A stretch of DNA of 64,000 nt from Evansella caseinilytica (GTDB taxonomy: Bacteria; Bacillota; Bacilli; Bacillales; Salisediminibacteriaceae). Each line of letters begins with the position of its first letter. Positions within the stretch are counted from its first letter, which is position 1. Shown here one piece after another: positions 28,469 through 36,622 of the stretch. The stretch lies in NCBI RefSeq assembly GCF_900107275.1, contig NZ_FNPI01000003.1, forward strand, positions 292,807 through 356,806. The letters are read 5' to 3'. A program made the position numbers and the translations under genes. The notes below the pieces were generated by a model. The model did no database searches. It was not told where the DNA came from and saw only the letters and a list, made by a program, of their open reading frames with translations.

Positions 28469-28729
28469 TTAACTTCCTTCTGCATTCCCGTTTTTTATCC
28501 TTTCAGCAATCTTCATTAGCTTCAATTTATCAAAGCCGACCACTGCTTCATCCTGATAAATAACCGTCGGGGTACCGGCAACCTCCTTTTTTCTCCACTC
28601 CAAAAAATCATCCTTACTGAGAGAAATGTTTTTCTCTACGTATTCTACATTCTGCTCGTCTAAAAGCTCCTTGACTTTGTCACAGTAGGAACAACCGGAG
28701 CTTGTATAAACGATAAGTCGATCTTCCAT
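28469..28729 (-). CDS. Glutaredoxin family protein
   Basis: An 86-residue glutaredoxin-like protein. The active site is GCSYCDKVKELLDEQNV (CxxC at about 13-16). The cis-Pro is in VAGTPTVIYQDE, and GFDKLKLMKIAERI is the C-terminal helix. Bacilli lack glutathione, so the likely partner is bacillithiol or thioredoxin, which is an inference. Start behind AAGAGGGG. Confidence 0.88.
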   Translation of the reverse strand: MEDRLIVYTSSGCSYCDKVKELLDEQNVEYVEKNISLSKDDFLEWRKKEVAGTPTVIYQDEAVVGFDKLKLMKIAERIKNGNAEGS

Positions 28730-28776
28730 TGGATATCCCCTCTTTCAACATACTCTCTTCGGACATTTACTAATCA

Positions 28777-29883
28777 TCACTTCTGGCCAGTTATGCCGCC
28801 TTCAGCCGCATGACGCCTTTGACTTGTATTCGCCTCGTTATCTTCAATAAAAATACTTCTTGTCGGATAAGCGATCGTCACTCCTTCCTCCTCCAATATC
28901 GTCATGATATGTAAGTTAATATCCTCCTTGACTGCCAAATGCTCCTCCCAATGAATCGTTTTTGTAAAAAAATAGACAAAAATATCTAAGCTGCTGCTGT
29001 TAAACTCGTTGAAACGAACCATGATCAGTTCTTGATCGATTTCATCATGGGATCGTAGCATCTCGTCGATCCGGCTTATGCAGCGCTCGATTTTTTCCTT
29101 CGGCGTGGAATAAAGCACTCCAAGATTAAAGGTGATTCGCCGCTTCCCCATCCTTGACCAGTTTTGAATCGGTTCGTTTGCCAGCGTCGAATTTGGCACC
29201 GTGACAAGAGACTGGGCAAACGTTCTGATTTTCGTGCTGCGGAAAGTGATTTCTTCCACCGTTCCTTCCACGCTTGGAGTACTTATCCAGTCCCCGCTGG
29301 TAAAAGGCTTCTCGGTAATGATCACAACGCCCCCGAAAAAATTGCTGATCGAATCCTGAGCTGCCAAGGCGAAAGCCAGTCCACCCAGGCCAAGCCCGGC
29401 AACAAAGCCGTTGACATCAAACCCCCACTCACTCGCTATGATGCTGATTCCCATCACAACGATCGCGAAGCGAACAAGCTTGGAAAGAAACGGGAGCAGA
29501 ATATCATCGATTTCCAGCTTCAAGTGCTCCCCGACTTTCATAAAGATCGCAGAGGAAGCAGCGGCTAAATTATACAGCCCCCATGCTGTCAAAATGATGA
29601 CAAAGGATCGCAAAACCGTTAACGCCGTGTCGTCATATTTTTCGGGAAACGGCAAATATTGATAGGCAAAGTAAAAGCCGATAAATGTGAAAAACACGCG
29701 GATCGGTTGCTCAAAAGCTAATAAAATATTTGTTACGACATCTGTCGGCGCTTTTTTCGATAACCGAATAACCAGTTTGAGAATATATCTTGTAAAAATA
29801 CTCCGGAAAATATGGAACAGAATCACAATACCGATTGCGATTCCAAGTTCTCTCCAATCAAAAGGCAGAAAACTAAAGTTCAT
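28777..29883 (-). CDS. MscS family mechanosensitive channel (YhdY-like)
   Basis: A 368-residue membrane protein of the MscS family, longer than YkuT at the N-terminus, with about five membrane segments before the conserved pore helix VNGFVAGLGLGGLAFALAAQ and SISNFFGGVVIITEKPF. The beta domain has SGDWISTPSVEGTVEEITFRSTKI. The length is near B. subtilis YhdY. The window thus encodes two distinct MscS proteins. Start behind AAAGGGG. Confidence 0.88.
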   Translation of the reverse strand: MNFSFLPFDWRELGIAIGIVILFHIFRSIFTRYILKLVIRLSKKAPTDVVTNILLAFEQPIRVFFTFIGFYFAYQYLPFPEKYDDTALTVLRSFVIILTAWGLYNLAAASSAIFMKVGEHLKLEIDDILLPFLSKLVRFAIVVMGISIIASEWGFDVNGFVAGLGLGGLAFALAAQDSISNFFGGVVIITEKPFTSGDWISTPSVEGTVEEITFRSTKIRTFAQSLVTVPNSTLANEPIQNWSRMGKRRITFNLGVLYSTPKEKIERCISRIDEMLRSHDEIDQELIMVRFNEFNSSSLDIFVYFFTKTIHWEEHLAVKEDINLHIMTILEEEGVTIAYPTRSIFIEDNEANTSQRRHAAEGGITGQK

Positions 29884-29992
29884 CTTTAACCCCTTTCCAC
29901 TTTCATTGTTTTGAGCTTAGACACGGCAGGAGCAGATATACTTTCTATACATCTTAACTTGAAAACATATTTGTGTAAATGCTCTAAAGTTC

Positions 29993-30029
29993 ACAAAATT
30001 GTGCGGGACATGGTCCCGCACAATTTTGT
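29993..30029. repeat. Perfect 17-bp inverted repeat between divergent genes
   Basis: ACAAAATTGTGCGGGAC, a 3-base ATG loop, then GTCCCGCACAATTTTGT. The GC core with A/T flanks looks like a bidirectional terminator, but it lies between two divergently read genes, where neither should end. Confidence 0.8.
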
Positions 30030-30083
30030 AACATAAAGAATATAGTTGATTTTTAAGTTTAATAAATTGTTAAAATTTTTTAG

Positions 30084-30097
30084 TGAAAGCGCTTTAT
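30084..30097 (+). promoter_or_regulatory. Possible CcpA (cre) site
   Basis: TGAAAGCGCTTTAT resembles the catabolite response element consensus. It lies about 85 bases ahead of the ABC ATPase gene. Confidence 0.45.
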
Positions 30098-30181
30098 GAA
30101 GAAGTACAATAATGGTTTAATAAGGATATGGGAGTTAATTTTATCAGATTTGCAACCTATACTTTTGGGGGTGGCCAGTGC

Positions 30182-30871
30182 ATGTCGATTGTAACATTAA
30201 AAAACGTAATGAAACGTTTCTCTGACGGGTCTAAAATGACGATTTTATTTAATCATATGAATTTCGACGTTGCCGAGGGGGAGCTTGTAGTCATAACCGG
30301 AGAGGAGAAGTCAGGCAAGACGACGCTATTGCAAATGATAGCGGCAATGACACCGCCGAACAAAGGATCCGTGGAAGTGTTTGGTGAAAATTTATTACAC
30401 ATCAAAAAACGTCCCCAATGGCGGTTGGACAACATCGGTTTTATCACGGACGAGGGCTGTCTCGTTCCATACCTCACTGCCAAGCAAAACTTGCTGCTTG
30501 GGGTTCCCGCCGACGATACCTCCTACCTGTTCAAAGAAAAACAGGCGGAGAAAATTTTAGCCGAACTCGGTTTTACAAAGCCGATGATGAACGAAACGCT
30601 GGAAGGACTCGATACAAAAGAGCAAGTTCTCGCCACCGTTGCCCGCGTCTTCATGACGACGCCGCGGCTTATTTTAGCTGATGAACCGACCAAAATGCTC
30701 ATAGGTCATGAAGGTCATGAAGTGTTGAGAAAAATCATTCGCTTTGCCAAAAAACAAAATGCCACGCTCATCATCGTCAGCAACGACCCGACAATTATTC
30801 AAGAATCGGATCGTTTTTTCAAACTTGAGCACTGTACGCTCGTGGAAAAAAACAGCGAGGCACTCCATTGA
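30182..30871 (+). CDS. Orphan ABC ATPase, FtsE-like, with degenerate motifs
   Basis: A 229-residue ABC ATPase subunit. Walker A reads GEEKSGKTT (about 39-47), with Lys at the usual fourth-position Gly. Walker B is LILADEPT. The LSGGQ signature region reads LDTKEQVLATVARVF, so the signature is lost, although the helix after it fits. FtsE and MacB-type ATPases are closest in layout. No permease gene is adjacent. Start behind GGGGGTGG. It may be a regulator or a diverged partner of a distant permease. Confidence 0.8.
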   Translation: MSIVTLKNVMKRFSDGSKMTILFNHMNFDVAEGELVVITGEEKSGKTTLLQMIAAMTPPNKGSVEVFGENLLHIKKRPQWRLDNIGFITDEGCLVPYLTAKQNLLLGVPADDTSYLFKEKQAEKILAELGFTKPMMNETLEGLDTKEQVLATVARVFMTTPRLILADEPTKMLIGHEGHEVLRKIIRFAKKQNATLIIVSNDPTIIQESDRFFKLEHCTLVEKNSEALH

Positions 30872-30936
30872 CATGGATAACCTGCAGGCAACTCCTCTTA
30901 CCTAAATAAAAGCCGTACCAAAACTGCCTGCATCAT

Positions 30937-30982
30937 TACACAACGCCTGCCCCCCCCGTCCGGCAGGCGTTCTTATTGCTTT
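30937..30982 (+). terminator. Terminator of the ABC ATPase gene
   Basis: ACGCCTGCC pairs with GGCAGGCGT, then TTCTTATT. The rest of 30872-31202 shows only the Hsp20 ribosome site. Confidence 0.7.
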
Positions 30983-31202
30983 TCCCGGCAACGAGATTGA
31001 TAGCAGCACCAGATCCAGCCAGGACCATACCTCACCGCACGAAAGACACATCCTCCTGCTCCAATCATTCCTTCTTAAAAATAGAAGCTGTATCTGAATC
31101 GCAAAACGCGGAAAAATTGTTATCAAAATAGTCGTTGTGCCTAAACGTCTCCCCGTCCTGTTTCATAAGCTACTAGTGGAACGAACAGTGAGGTGATGTC
31201 AA

Positions 31203-31631
31203 ATGAGTCAAGAGAAAAAACGCTCGATACAACCGTTTCATGAAAAATCGTTTGGCGACATTTTTCAATCGCTCGATTCTTTTTTTCAAGATACTTTCCG
31301 TCATTTGAAGGCACCGCGAATCATCCCGGTTTATCAATATGAAACGAAGCAAGAATATATCATCGAAGCCGAGCTCCCGGGTGCCAAAAAAGAACAAGTG
31401 ACACTGGATATTTACCATAATTTTTTAAAAATTGCCGTGCAATCGGAGGAAGTCGTTGAGGAAAAGGATGATCTTCGGCATACTTATAAGCACAACAGCC
31501 GTTGGGAGCGTGCTGAGCGCGTCATTCAATTGCCGTTTGCAGTCAATGAATCGGAAGTAAGAGCAAAGCTGACTGACGGAGTTTTAAAAATCCGGATCCC
31601 CAATAAACGAAAACAGATCGATATTAAATAA
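31203..31631 (+). CDS. Hsp20/alpha-crystallin small heat shock protein
   Basis: A 142-residue chaperone. The alpha-crystallin domain covers about 40-135, with YIIEAELPGAKKEQVTLDIY at its start and the conserved ANEV-like end replaced by RAKLTDGVLKIRIPNK (the GVL motif is present). A short N-terminal arm contains SFGDIFQSLDSFFQDTF. It prevents aggregation of unfolded protein. It is followed after 14 bases by the YppG-like gene, suggesting co-transcription. No CIRCE element is seen. Confidence 0.9.
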   Translation: MSQEKKRSIQPFHEKSFGDIFQSLDSFFQDTFRHLKAPRIIPVYQYETKQEYIIEAELPGAKKEQVTLDIYHNFLKIAVQSEEVVEEKDDLRHTYKHNSRWERAERVIQLPFAVNESEVRAKLTDGVLKIRIPNKRKQIDIK

Positions 31632-31645
31632 AGGAGGATGACACG

Positions 31646-31987
31646 ATGTATTTTCCCCCTAACCACGGAAGACAATACCGTCCGCCCCAAGCTGCGTACC
31701 ATTCATATCCTCAGGGAATGTATGGACCGCCGCAGCAGCCGCCTGCTCATTACTGGCAGCCGCCCGGTACATCGCCAGGACAGCCTTATAACGCTAATCC
31801 AGAAGGAACAACCCCGCCGCAGCCTGCGCAAAGACCGGCAAGCAGCATCCTTTCTGCATTTAAAACGAAGGACGGCAAATTTGATTTTAATAAAGCCAGC
31901 ACAACAATCGACCAGGTTGTCAAAGTCGGCAATCAAATCAGTCCGATAATCAAACAAGTCGGCGGCTTATTCAGCTCTAAAAATTGA
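31646..31987 (+). CDS. YppG-like spore-coat-associated protein
   Basis: A 113-residue protein. The first 70 residues are rich in Pro, Tyr and Gln (for example YGPPQQPPAHYWQPPG). The C-terminal 45 residues, SILSAFKTKDGKFDFNKAS to ISPIIKQVGGLF, match the conserved end of Bacillus YppG. Start behind AAAGGAGGATGA. YppG is a spore coat protein in B. subtilis; a coat role here is by analogy. Its linkage to hsp20 is uncommon. Confidence 0.8.
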   Translation: MYFPPNHGRQYRPPQAAYHSYPQGMYGPPQQPPAHYWQPPGTSPGQPYNANPEGTTPPQPAQRPASSILSAFKTKDGKFDFNKASTTIDQVVKVGNQISPIIKQVGGLFSSKN

Positions 31988-32004
31988 ACAAGTTCGCGGG
32001 CAAC

Positions 32005-32051
32005 CCAGGGACAACGAACGAAGCGATTCGCGAACGTTGTCCCGTATTTTT
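32005..32051 (+). terminator. Terminator of the hsp20-yppG-like unit
   Basis: GGGACAACG pairs with CGTTGTCCC, with a shorter inner stem, followed by TTTTTTT. Confidence 0.75.
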
Positions 32052-32204
32052 TTCTCTCTCTTATCATGCCCTTCTGTTTTTTCCCTCCGCAAAAGCATGC
32101 TACAATTACTAACATGAAGGGTATATTCCCGTCCCATTGAAGAATTTTGCTACATAGACAAATAAATGTATTGATGATTACAAGGAAAAGGAGCTGCTGC
32201 TAAA

Positions 32205-32957
32205 ATGAATGACGTTATAAACACCATCATGGGACACCGTTCCGTCCGGCAATTCAAAGAAGCCCCTCTGAGCGGCGACCAAGTGGAAACAATTGTAAAA
32301 TCCGCACAAATGGCTTCCACATCAAGCTACCTGCAGGCCTATACCATCATCGGCATAAAAAACCGCTCAGTAAAAGCAAAGCTCGCCGAACTTGCCGGCA
32401 ACCAGACTTATGTCGAAAAAAGCGGGCACTTTTTTGTATTTTGCGCCGATCTTCATCGTCATCAGCTTGCCGGGCAAATGGAAAATGTCCATGTTACTGA
32501 ATCCCTGCAGACAACAGAAAAATTCATGGTCGCGGTCATCGATGCCTCCCTGGCGGCGCAAAATGCTGCGCTCGCCGCAGAATCCATCGGTTTAGGAATT
32601 TGCTATATTGGCGCCATTCGCAACCATATCGAGGAAGTTTCAACGCTGTTAAAGCTGCCTGACTATGTTATTCCTCTGTTCGGTCTCGCCGTTGGTATAC
32701 CAGCAGAAGAAACCGGACAAAAACCACGCCTCCCGCTGGAAAACGTCTATCATGAAGAAACGTACGAAACAGACGAAACAAAATTAACAGCGCAGCTGTC
32801 GGAATACAATGAAACGATTTCCTCCTACTACGAAAAACGGACAAATGGCAGACGCAACGACCGATGGACAGAGCAAATGGCCCGCATGCTCGCCGTGCCG
32901 AAAAGAATCGGGATAAAAACCTTCCTTAAGTCCAAGTTATATATGAAAAAAAACTAA
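32205..32957 (+). CDS. nfrA: NADPH-dependent FMN oxidoreductase, NfrA type
   Basis: A 250-residue nitroreductase-fold flavoprotein. The opening HRSVRQFKEAPL and AQMASTSSYLQAYTIIG, then ESIGLGICYIGAIRN and PLFGLAVGIPA, match NfrA/NfsA-type NADPH-FMN reductases at almost full length. The C-terminal arm with YYEKRTNGRRNDRW is typical of this subgroup. It reduces nitro compounds, quinones or disulfides using FMN. Start behind AAAAGGAGCTG; monocistronic. Confidence 0.9.
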   Translation: MNDVINTIMGHRSVRQFKEAPLSGDQVETIVKSAQMASTSSYLQAYTIIGIKNRSVKAKLAELAGNQTYVEKSGHFFVFCADLHRHQLAGQMENVHVTESLQTTEKFMVAVIDASLAAQNAALAAESIGLGICYIGAIRNHIEEVSTLLKLPDYVIPLFGLAVGIPAEETGQKPRLPLENVYHEETYETDETKLTAQLSEYNETISSYYEKRTNGRRNDRWTEQMARMLAVPKRIGIKTFLKSKLYMKKN

Positions 32958-32963
32958 TTATAA

Positions 32964-33046
32964 GGTTTGTTCAGAAAGATCAAGAAGATCTTTTTGAACA
33001 AACTTGATGTAATGAGCATAGCCATCGCCTTTTTAAACAGGCTCTT
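32964..33046. repeat. Repeat family A, copy 4 (shortened)
   Basis: Terminal hairpin GTTTGTTCAGAAAGATC / GATCTTTTTGAACAAAC, then GATGTAATGAGC and CCATCGCCTTTTTAAACAGGC. The central palindrome is missing, so this looks like an internal deletion. Confidence 0.75.
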
Positions 33047-33210
33047 CAACACCCCTGCCATAGCTAATAAACAGAAAATTCGTATCGTTGCTCCTTGTGC
33101 GTGCATATGATAAAATAACTTTAATCCCGATTATTTTTATATGTTTTATATACATTGGCATGTAAATACAACAGCTTTGAGCAAAATCTTTCATCAGAGG
33201 TGACTTTTCC

Positions 33211-33849
33211 ATGGGAAGAGAATTTGTTGACCTGTTTAACCATTGGGCGGAAACATATGATGCCACCGTTTCTGGCATGGATGAAGAATATAAAGAAGTT
33301 TTTGAAGGGTACGGCACCATCCTTCAAGGAGTTGTGGAAAAAATTCATGGGAGCGTCGTTGAATTCGGGGTCGGCACAGGTAACCTGACAAGGCTGCTAG
33401 CCGCAAAAGCGGATCATGTTCTCGGGGTCGAGCCGTCAGAAAAAATGAGAGAGGAAGCTGTAAAAAAATTGGTTGCCATCGACATAGTACCGGGGGATTT
33501 TTTACATTTTCCGGTTCCAGAGAGGCCGATAGACGCCATTGTATCCAGTTATGCTTTTCATCATTTAACGGACGAAGAAAAAGCAAAAGCTACAAGCCTG
33601 TACGCAAGTCTATTAAACACTGGCGGAAAGGTTGTATTCGCTGATACAATGTTTACGAACAAGCAACAGCATCAGGCACTTATCCAGGAAGCCATCGACC
33701 GGCATTTTCTGAACCTGGCAACCGATCTGCAGACGGAGTATTACACGACGATACCGATCTTGACGTCCCTTTTTGAAGAAGCTGGATTTTCAGTCAGCTT
33801 TACACAAATGAATAAATATGTCTGGATGTTGGAAGCTGTAAAAAAATAA
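33211..33849 (+). CDS. yrrT: SAM-dependent methyltransferase YrrT
   Basis: A 212-residue class I methyltransferase. Motif I is VVEFGVGTGNLTRLL, and motif II has VLGVEPSEKM. The opening FVDLFNHWAETYDATVSG is that of Bacillus YrrT, the first gene of the methionine-to-cysteine operon in B. subtilis. Start behind AGAGGTGA. The substrate is unknown. I see neither an S-box nor a clear CymR site upstream. Confidence 0.9.
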   Translation: MGREFVDLFNHWAETYDATVSGMDEEYKEVFEGYGTILQGVVEKIHGSVVEFGVGTGNLTRLLAAKADHVLGVEPSEKMREEAVKKLVAIDIVPGDFLHFPVPERPIDAIVSSYAFHHLTDEEKAKATSLYASLLNTGGKVVFADTMFTNKQQHQALIQEAIDRHFLNLATDLQTEYYTTIPILTSLFEEAGFSVSFTQMNKYVWMLEAVKK

Positions 33850-33882
33850 TATACAACCACTTAAAGAAAAGGAGCAATGAAT

Positions 33883-34356
33883 ATGACAAAGAAAATGAAC
33901 GTCGAAAGCTTTAATTTGGATCACACAAAAGTAAGCGCCCCTTATATTCGTCTGGCCGGCACAACGGAAGGCAGCAGCGGGGACAAAATTTACAAGTACG
34001 ACATCCGCTTTTGCCAGCCAAATAAAGAGCATATGGAAATGCCTGGACTACACTCCCTTGAACATATGATGGCAGAATTCAGCCGCAACCACCACGGACA
34101 AATCGTCGACATCAGTCCGATGGGGTGCCAAACCGGCTTTTATCTAGCCATCATCAACGACGACAGCTATGAAAATGTTCTTGAGCTTGTTGAAAAAACG
34201 TTAAACGATGTACTCGTTGCCACAGAGGTCCCCGCCTGCAACGAAGTGCAATGCGGTTGGGCTGCTTCCCACTCCCTTGAAGGCGCAAAGGAAATCGCCA
34301 GAAACATGCTGGCAAAAAAAGATGAGTGGACACAAGTTTTTCAGACAGAAGCTTAA
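33883..34356 (+). CDS. luxS: S-ribosylhomocysteine lyase (autoinducer-2 synthase)
   Basis: A 157-residue metalloenzyme that cleaves S-ribosylhomocysteine to homocysteine and DPD, the AI-2 precursor. The metal motif [10 protein letters not shown] (HxxEH) is near residues 54-63. The catalytic Cys lies in [11 protein letters not shown], and the third metal ligand is Cys in EVQCGWA. The ATG at 33883, 8 bases behind AAAGGAGCAA, gives the family length. It sits between yrrT and mccA, where B. subtilis has mtnN. Confidence 0.96.
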   Translation: MTKKMNVESFNLDHTKVSAPYIRLAGTTEGSSGDKIYKYDIRFCQPNKEHMEMPGLHSLEHMMAEFSRNHHGQIVDISPMGCQTGFYLAIINDDSYENVLELVEKTLNDVLVATEVPACNEVQCGWAASHSLEGAKEIARNMLAKKDEWTQVFQTEA

Positions 34357-34450
34357 CTTGAAAACACGAAGACTGCCGCCATTCTAAAGTCCAGAGAAAA
34401 AACGGCTTTAAAAGCGAGAAACAATGACAAACACTAAAGGTGAACGAAAT

Positions 34451-35386
34451 ATGAAAATTTATCAAGGAATCCATTCCCTCATCGGACATACACCGCTTTT
34501 TGAGATCACGCGGATTCCTCTGCCGGAGAAAGTGCGCGTCTTTGCCAAACTTGAATATTTTAACCCCGGCGGAAGCGTCAAGGACCGTCTCGGGCAGGCG
34601 CTCCTGCGCGAAGCGATTGAAAACGGACACATCAGCCCCGCTGGAACGTTAATTGAACCGACAGCAGGAAACACCGGGATCGCGCTCGCTTTAGCTACCA
34701 TCGGAACGGATGTCAACGTCATCTTCGTCGTACCGAAAAAATTCAGCCGCGAAAAGCAAACGCTGATGCGATCGCTGGGGGCTACCGTGGTGAACACACC
34801 AACGGAACAGGGAATGAAGGGTGCTATTGAGAAAACGATCGAATTGCTGGCGGAAATTCCTGACTCCTATTCCCCTTCTCAGTTTGCCAACCGCGCCAAC
34901 CCGGAAACATATTATCAAACGCTGGGACCGGAAATTTTTCATGAACTGGATGGGAAAATTGACGTTTTTGTTGCCGGAGCTGGAACCGGTGGAACATTTA
35001 TGGGAACAGCAACTTATTTAAAAGAACAACTCCCTTCAGTAAAAACGGTCATCGCGGAACCTGAAGGCTCGATTTTAAACGGCGGAAAAGCCGGTCCGCA
35101 CCGCACGGAAGGAATTGGGATGGAGTTTTTACCGGAATACATGGACAGAAGCTACTTCGATGCCATTCATACCATTTCAGATGAAGAAGCCTTCGCCCGC
35201 GTTCATCAACTGACTAAAACGGAGGGGCTGTTGGTTGGCAGCTCGTCTGGCGCTGCTTTTGCCGCAGCGCTGAAGGAAGCGGAACAAGCGAAGGAAGGGG
35301 TAACGACACATATCGTGACCGTATTTCCGGACAGCAGTGAGCGATATTTAAGCACCGGCATATATGAAAGGACGGAAGCAAAATGA
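34451..35386 (+). CDS. mccA: O-acetylserine-dependent cystathionine beta-synthase
   Basis: A 311-residue PLP enzyme of the cysteine synthase/CBS fold. The PLP lysine is in NPGGSVKDRLG near residue 42. The phosphate loop is GAGTGGTFMGT, and EPTAGNTGIALA binds substrate. In B. subtilis MccA joins homocysteine with O-acetylserine to make cystathionine. Position between luxS and mccB supports that rather than plain cysteine synthase. The ATG at 34451 follows AAAGGTGA. Confidence 0.92.
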   Translation: MKIYQGIHSLIGHTPLFEITRIPLPEKVRVFAKLEYFNPGGSVKDRLGQALLREAIENGHISPAGTLIEPTAGNTGIALALATIGTDVNVIFVVPKKFSREKQTLMRSLGATVVNTPTEQGMKGAIEKTIELLAEIPDSYSPSQFANRANPETYYQTLGPEIFHELDGKIDVFVAGAGTGGTFMGTATYLKEQLPSVKTVIAEPEGSILNGGKAGPHRTEGIGMEFLPEYMDRSYFDAIHTISDEEAFARVHQLTKTEGLLVGSSSGAAFAAALKEAEQAKEGVTTHIVTVFPDSSERYLSTGIYERTEAK

Positions 35387-36516
35387 AGAAAAAGACACAG
35401 CTCATTCATGGCGGCATTGTTGGAGATCAATATACCGGCGCCGTCTCAACACCGATATATCAAGTAAGTACGTACAAGCAGGACGGCGTGGGAAATTTCA
35501 AATATGAGTACTCCCGGACCGGCAACCCCACCCGCGAGGCATTGGAAGCACTTATTCGCGACCTTGAAGGCGGACACGCCGGATTTGCTTTCGGTTCGGG
35601 AATGGCGGCAATCAGCGCCGTCATGACACTGTTCAAGGCCGGAGATCATGTCGTTTTCACCGATGATGTGTACGGCGGCTCTTACCGGCTGATGACGAAA
35701 GTGCTACACCGTTTTCAGATCGACGTTACTTTTGTGGATACAAGTGATGCAGAAAAAGTCAAAGCGGCTATTCAGGAAAATACGGTCGCCATTTATGTGG
35801 AAACACCGACAAACCCATTGTTAAAAGTAACAGATATCCGGCAAATGAAAGAAGTGGCTGCTGAAAAATCGCTGTTACTTATCGTGGACAACACCTTCAG
35901 TACCCCGTACTATCAAAATCCGCTGGAACTAGGCGCGGACATCGTCGTTCACAGCGCAACAAAATATCTCGGCGGTCACAGCGATGTTGTCGCCGGCCTC
36001 GTCGTTGTAAACAGCAAGGAATTGGCCGAACAGCTTCATTTTATTCAAAACTCCGTCGGCGGCATTCTCGGACCGCAGGATTCCTGGCTATTAATCCGCG
36101 GCATCAAAACGCTCGGTCTGCGAATGGAGCAAACGGAAAGAAACACACAGGCAATTGTTGAATTTCTGAAAGACCGTGACGATATTACGACGATTTATTA
36201 TCCCGGTCTACCGAGCCATCCCGGTCACACTACACACCTGCAGCAGGCAAACGGCTTCGGCGGCATGGTCTCCTTTGATGTTGGAAGCGGCAAACGGGCG
36301 GAAGACGTCTTGCGGAAAACAACGTTTTTCACGCTGGCAGAAAGCCTTGGAGCAGTGGAAAGCCTGATCAGCTTGCCGGCAAAAATGACGCATGCTTCCA
36401 TCCCTCCTGAGCGTCGACAGGAGCTGGGCATCACCGATGGACTCGTTCGTATCTCCGTCGGCATTGAAGATGCAGAGGATTTAATCGAAGATTTAAAACA
36501 GGCATTAGAGGCATAA
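35383..36516 (+). CDS. mccB: Cystathionine gamma-lyase
   Basis: A 377-residue PLP enzyme of the Cys/Met metabolism family. The PLP lysine is in VVHSATKYLGGHSDVVAG near residue 195, and YSRTGNPTREALE is the cofactor-binding loop. It cleaves cystathionine to cysteine, and homocysteine to H2S. It overlaps mccA by 4 bases (ATGA), so translation is coupled. Last gene of the yrrT-luxS-mccA-mccB operon; no strong terminator is seen before the convergent glycosyltransferase gene. Confidence 0.93.
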   Translation: MKKKTQLIHGGIVGDQYTGAVSTPIYQVSTYKQDGVGNFKYEYSRTGNPTREALEALIRDLEGGHAGFAFGSGMAAISAVMTLFKAGDHVVFTDDVYGGSYRLMTKVLHRFQIDVTFVDTSDAEKVKAAIQENTVAIYVETPTNPLLKVTDIRQMKEVAAEKSLLLIVDNTFSTPYYQNPLELGADIVVHSATKYLGGHSDVVAGLVVVNSKELAEQLHFIQNSVGGILGPQDSWLLIRGIKTLGLRMEQTERNTQAIVEFLKDRDDITTIYYPGLPSHPGHTTHLQQANGFGGMVSFDVGSGKRAEDVLRKTTFFTLAESLGAVESLISLPAKMTHASIPPERRQELGITDGLVRISVGIEDAEDLIEDLKQALEA

Positions 36517-36622
36517 AAAGCAAGACAGAATTGGAAAAGCGTGCAGCGCACCCTCGTAGCAATGAGGGAAGCCGCTGCCTCTTTTCGAACGCCTCCCCTT
36601 ATAGAGGATGTTGAACACACAC

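Noticed and set aside
33050..33200. Possible S-box (SAM riboswitch) ahead of yrrT-luxS-mccAB
   Set aside because: None of the conserved S-box segments is present; the leader is short and A/T-rich.
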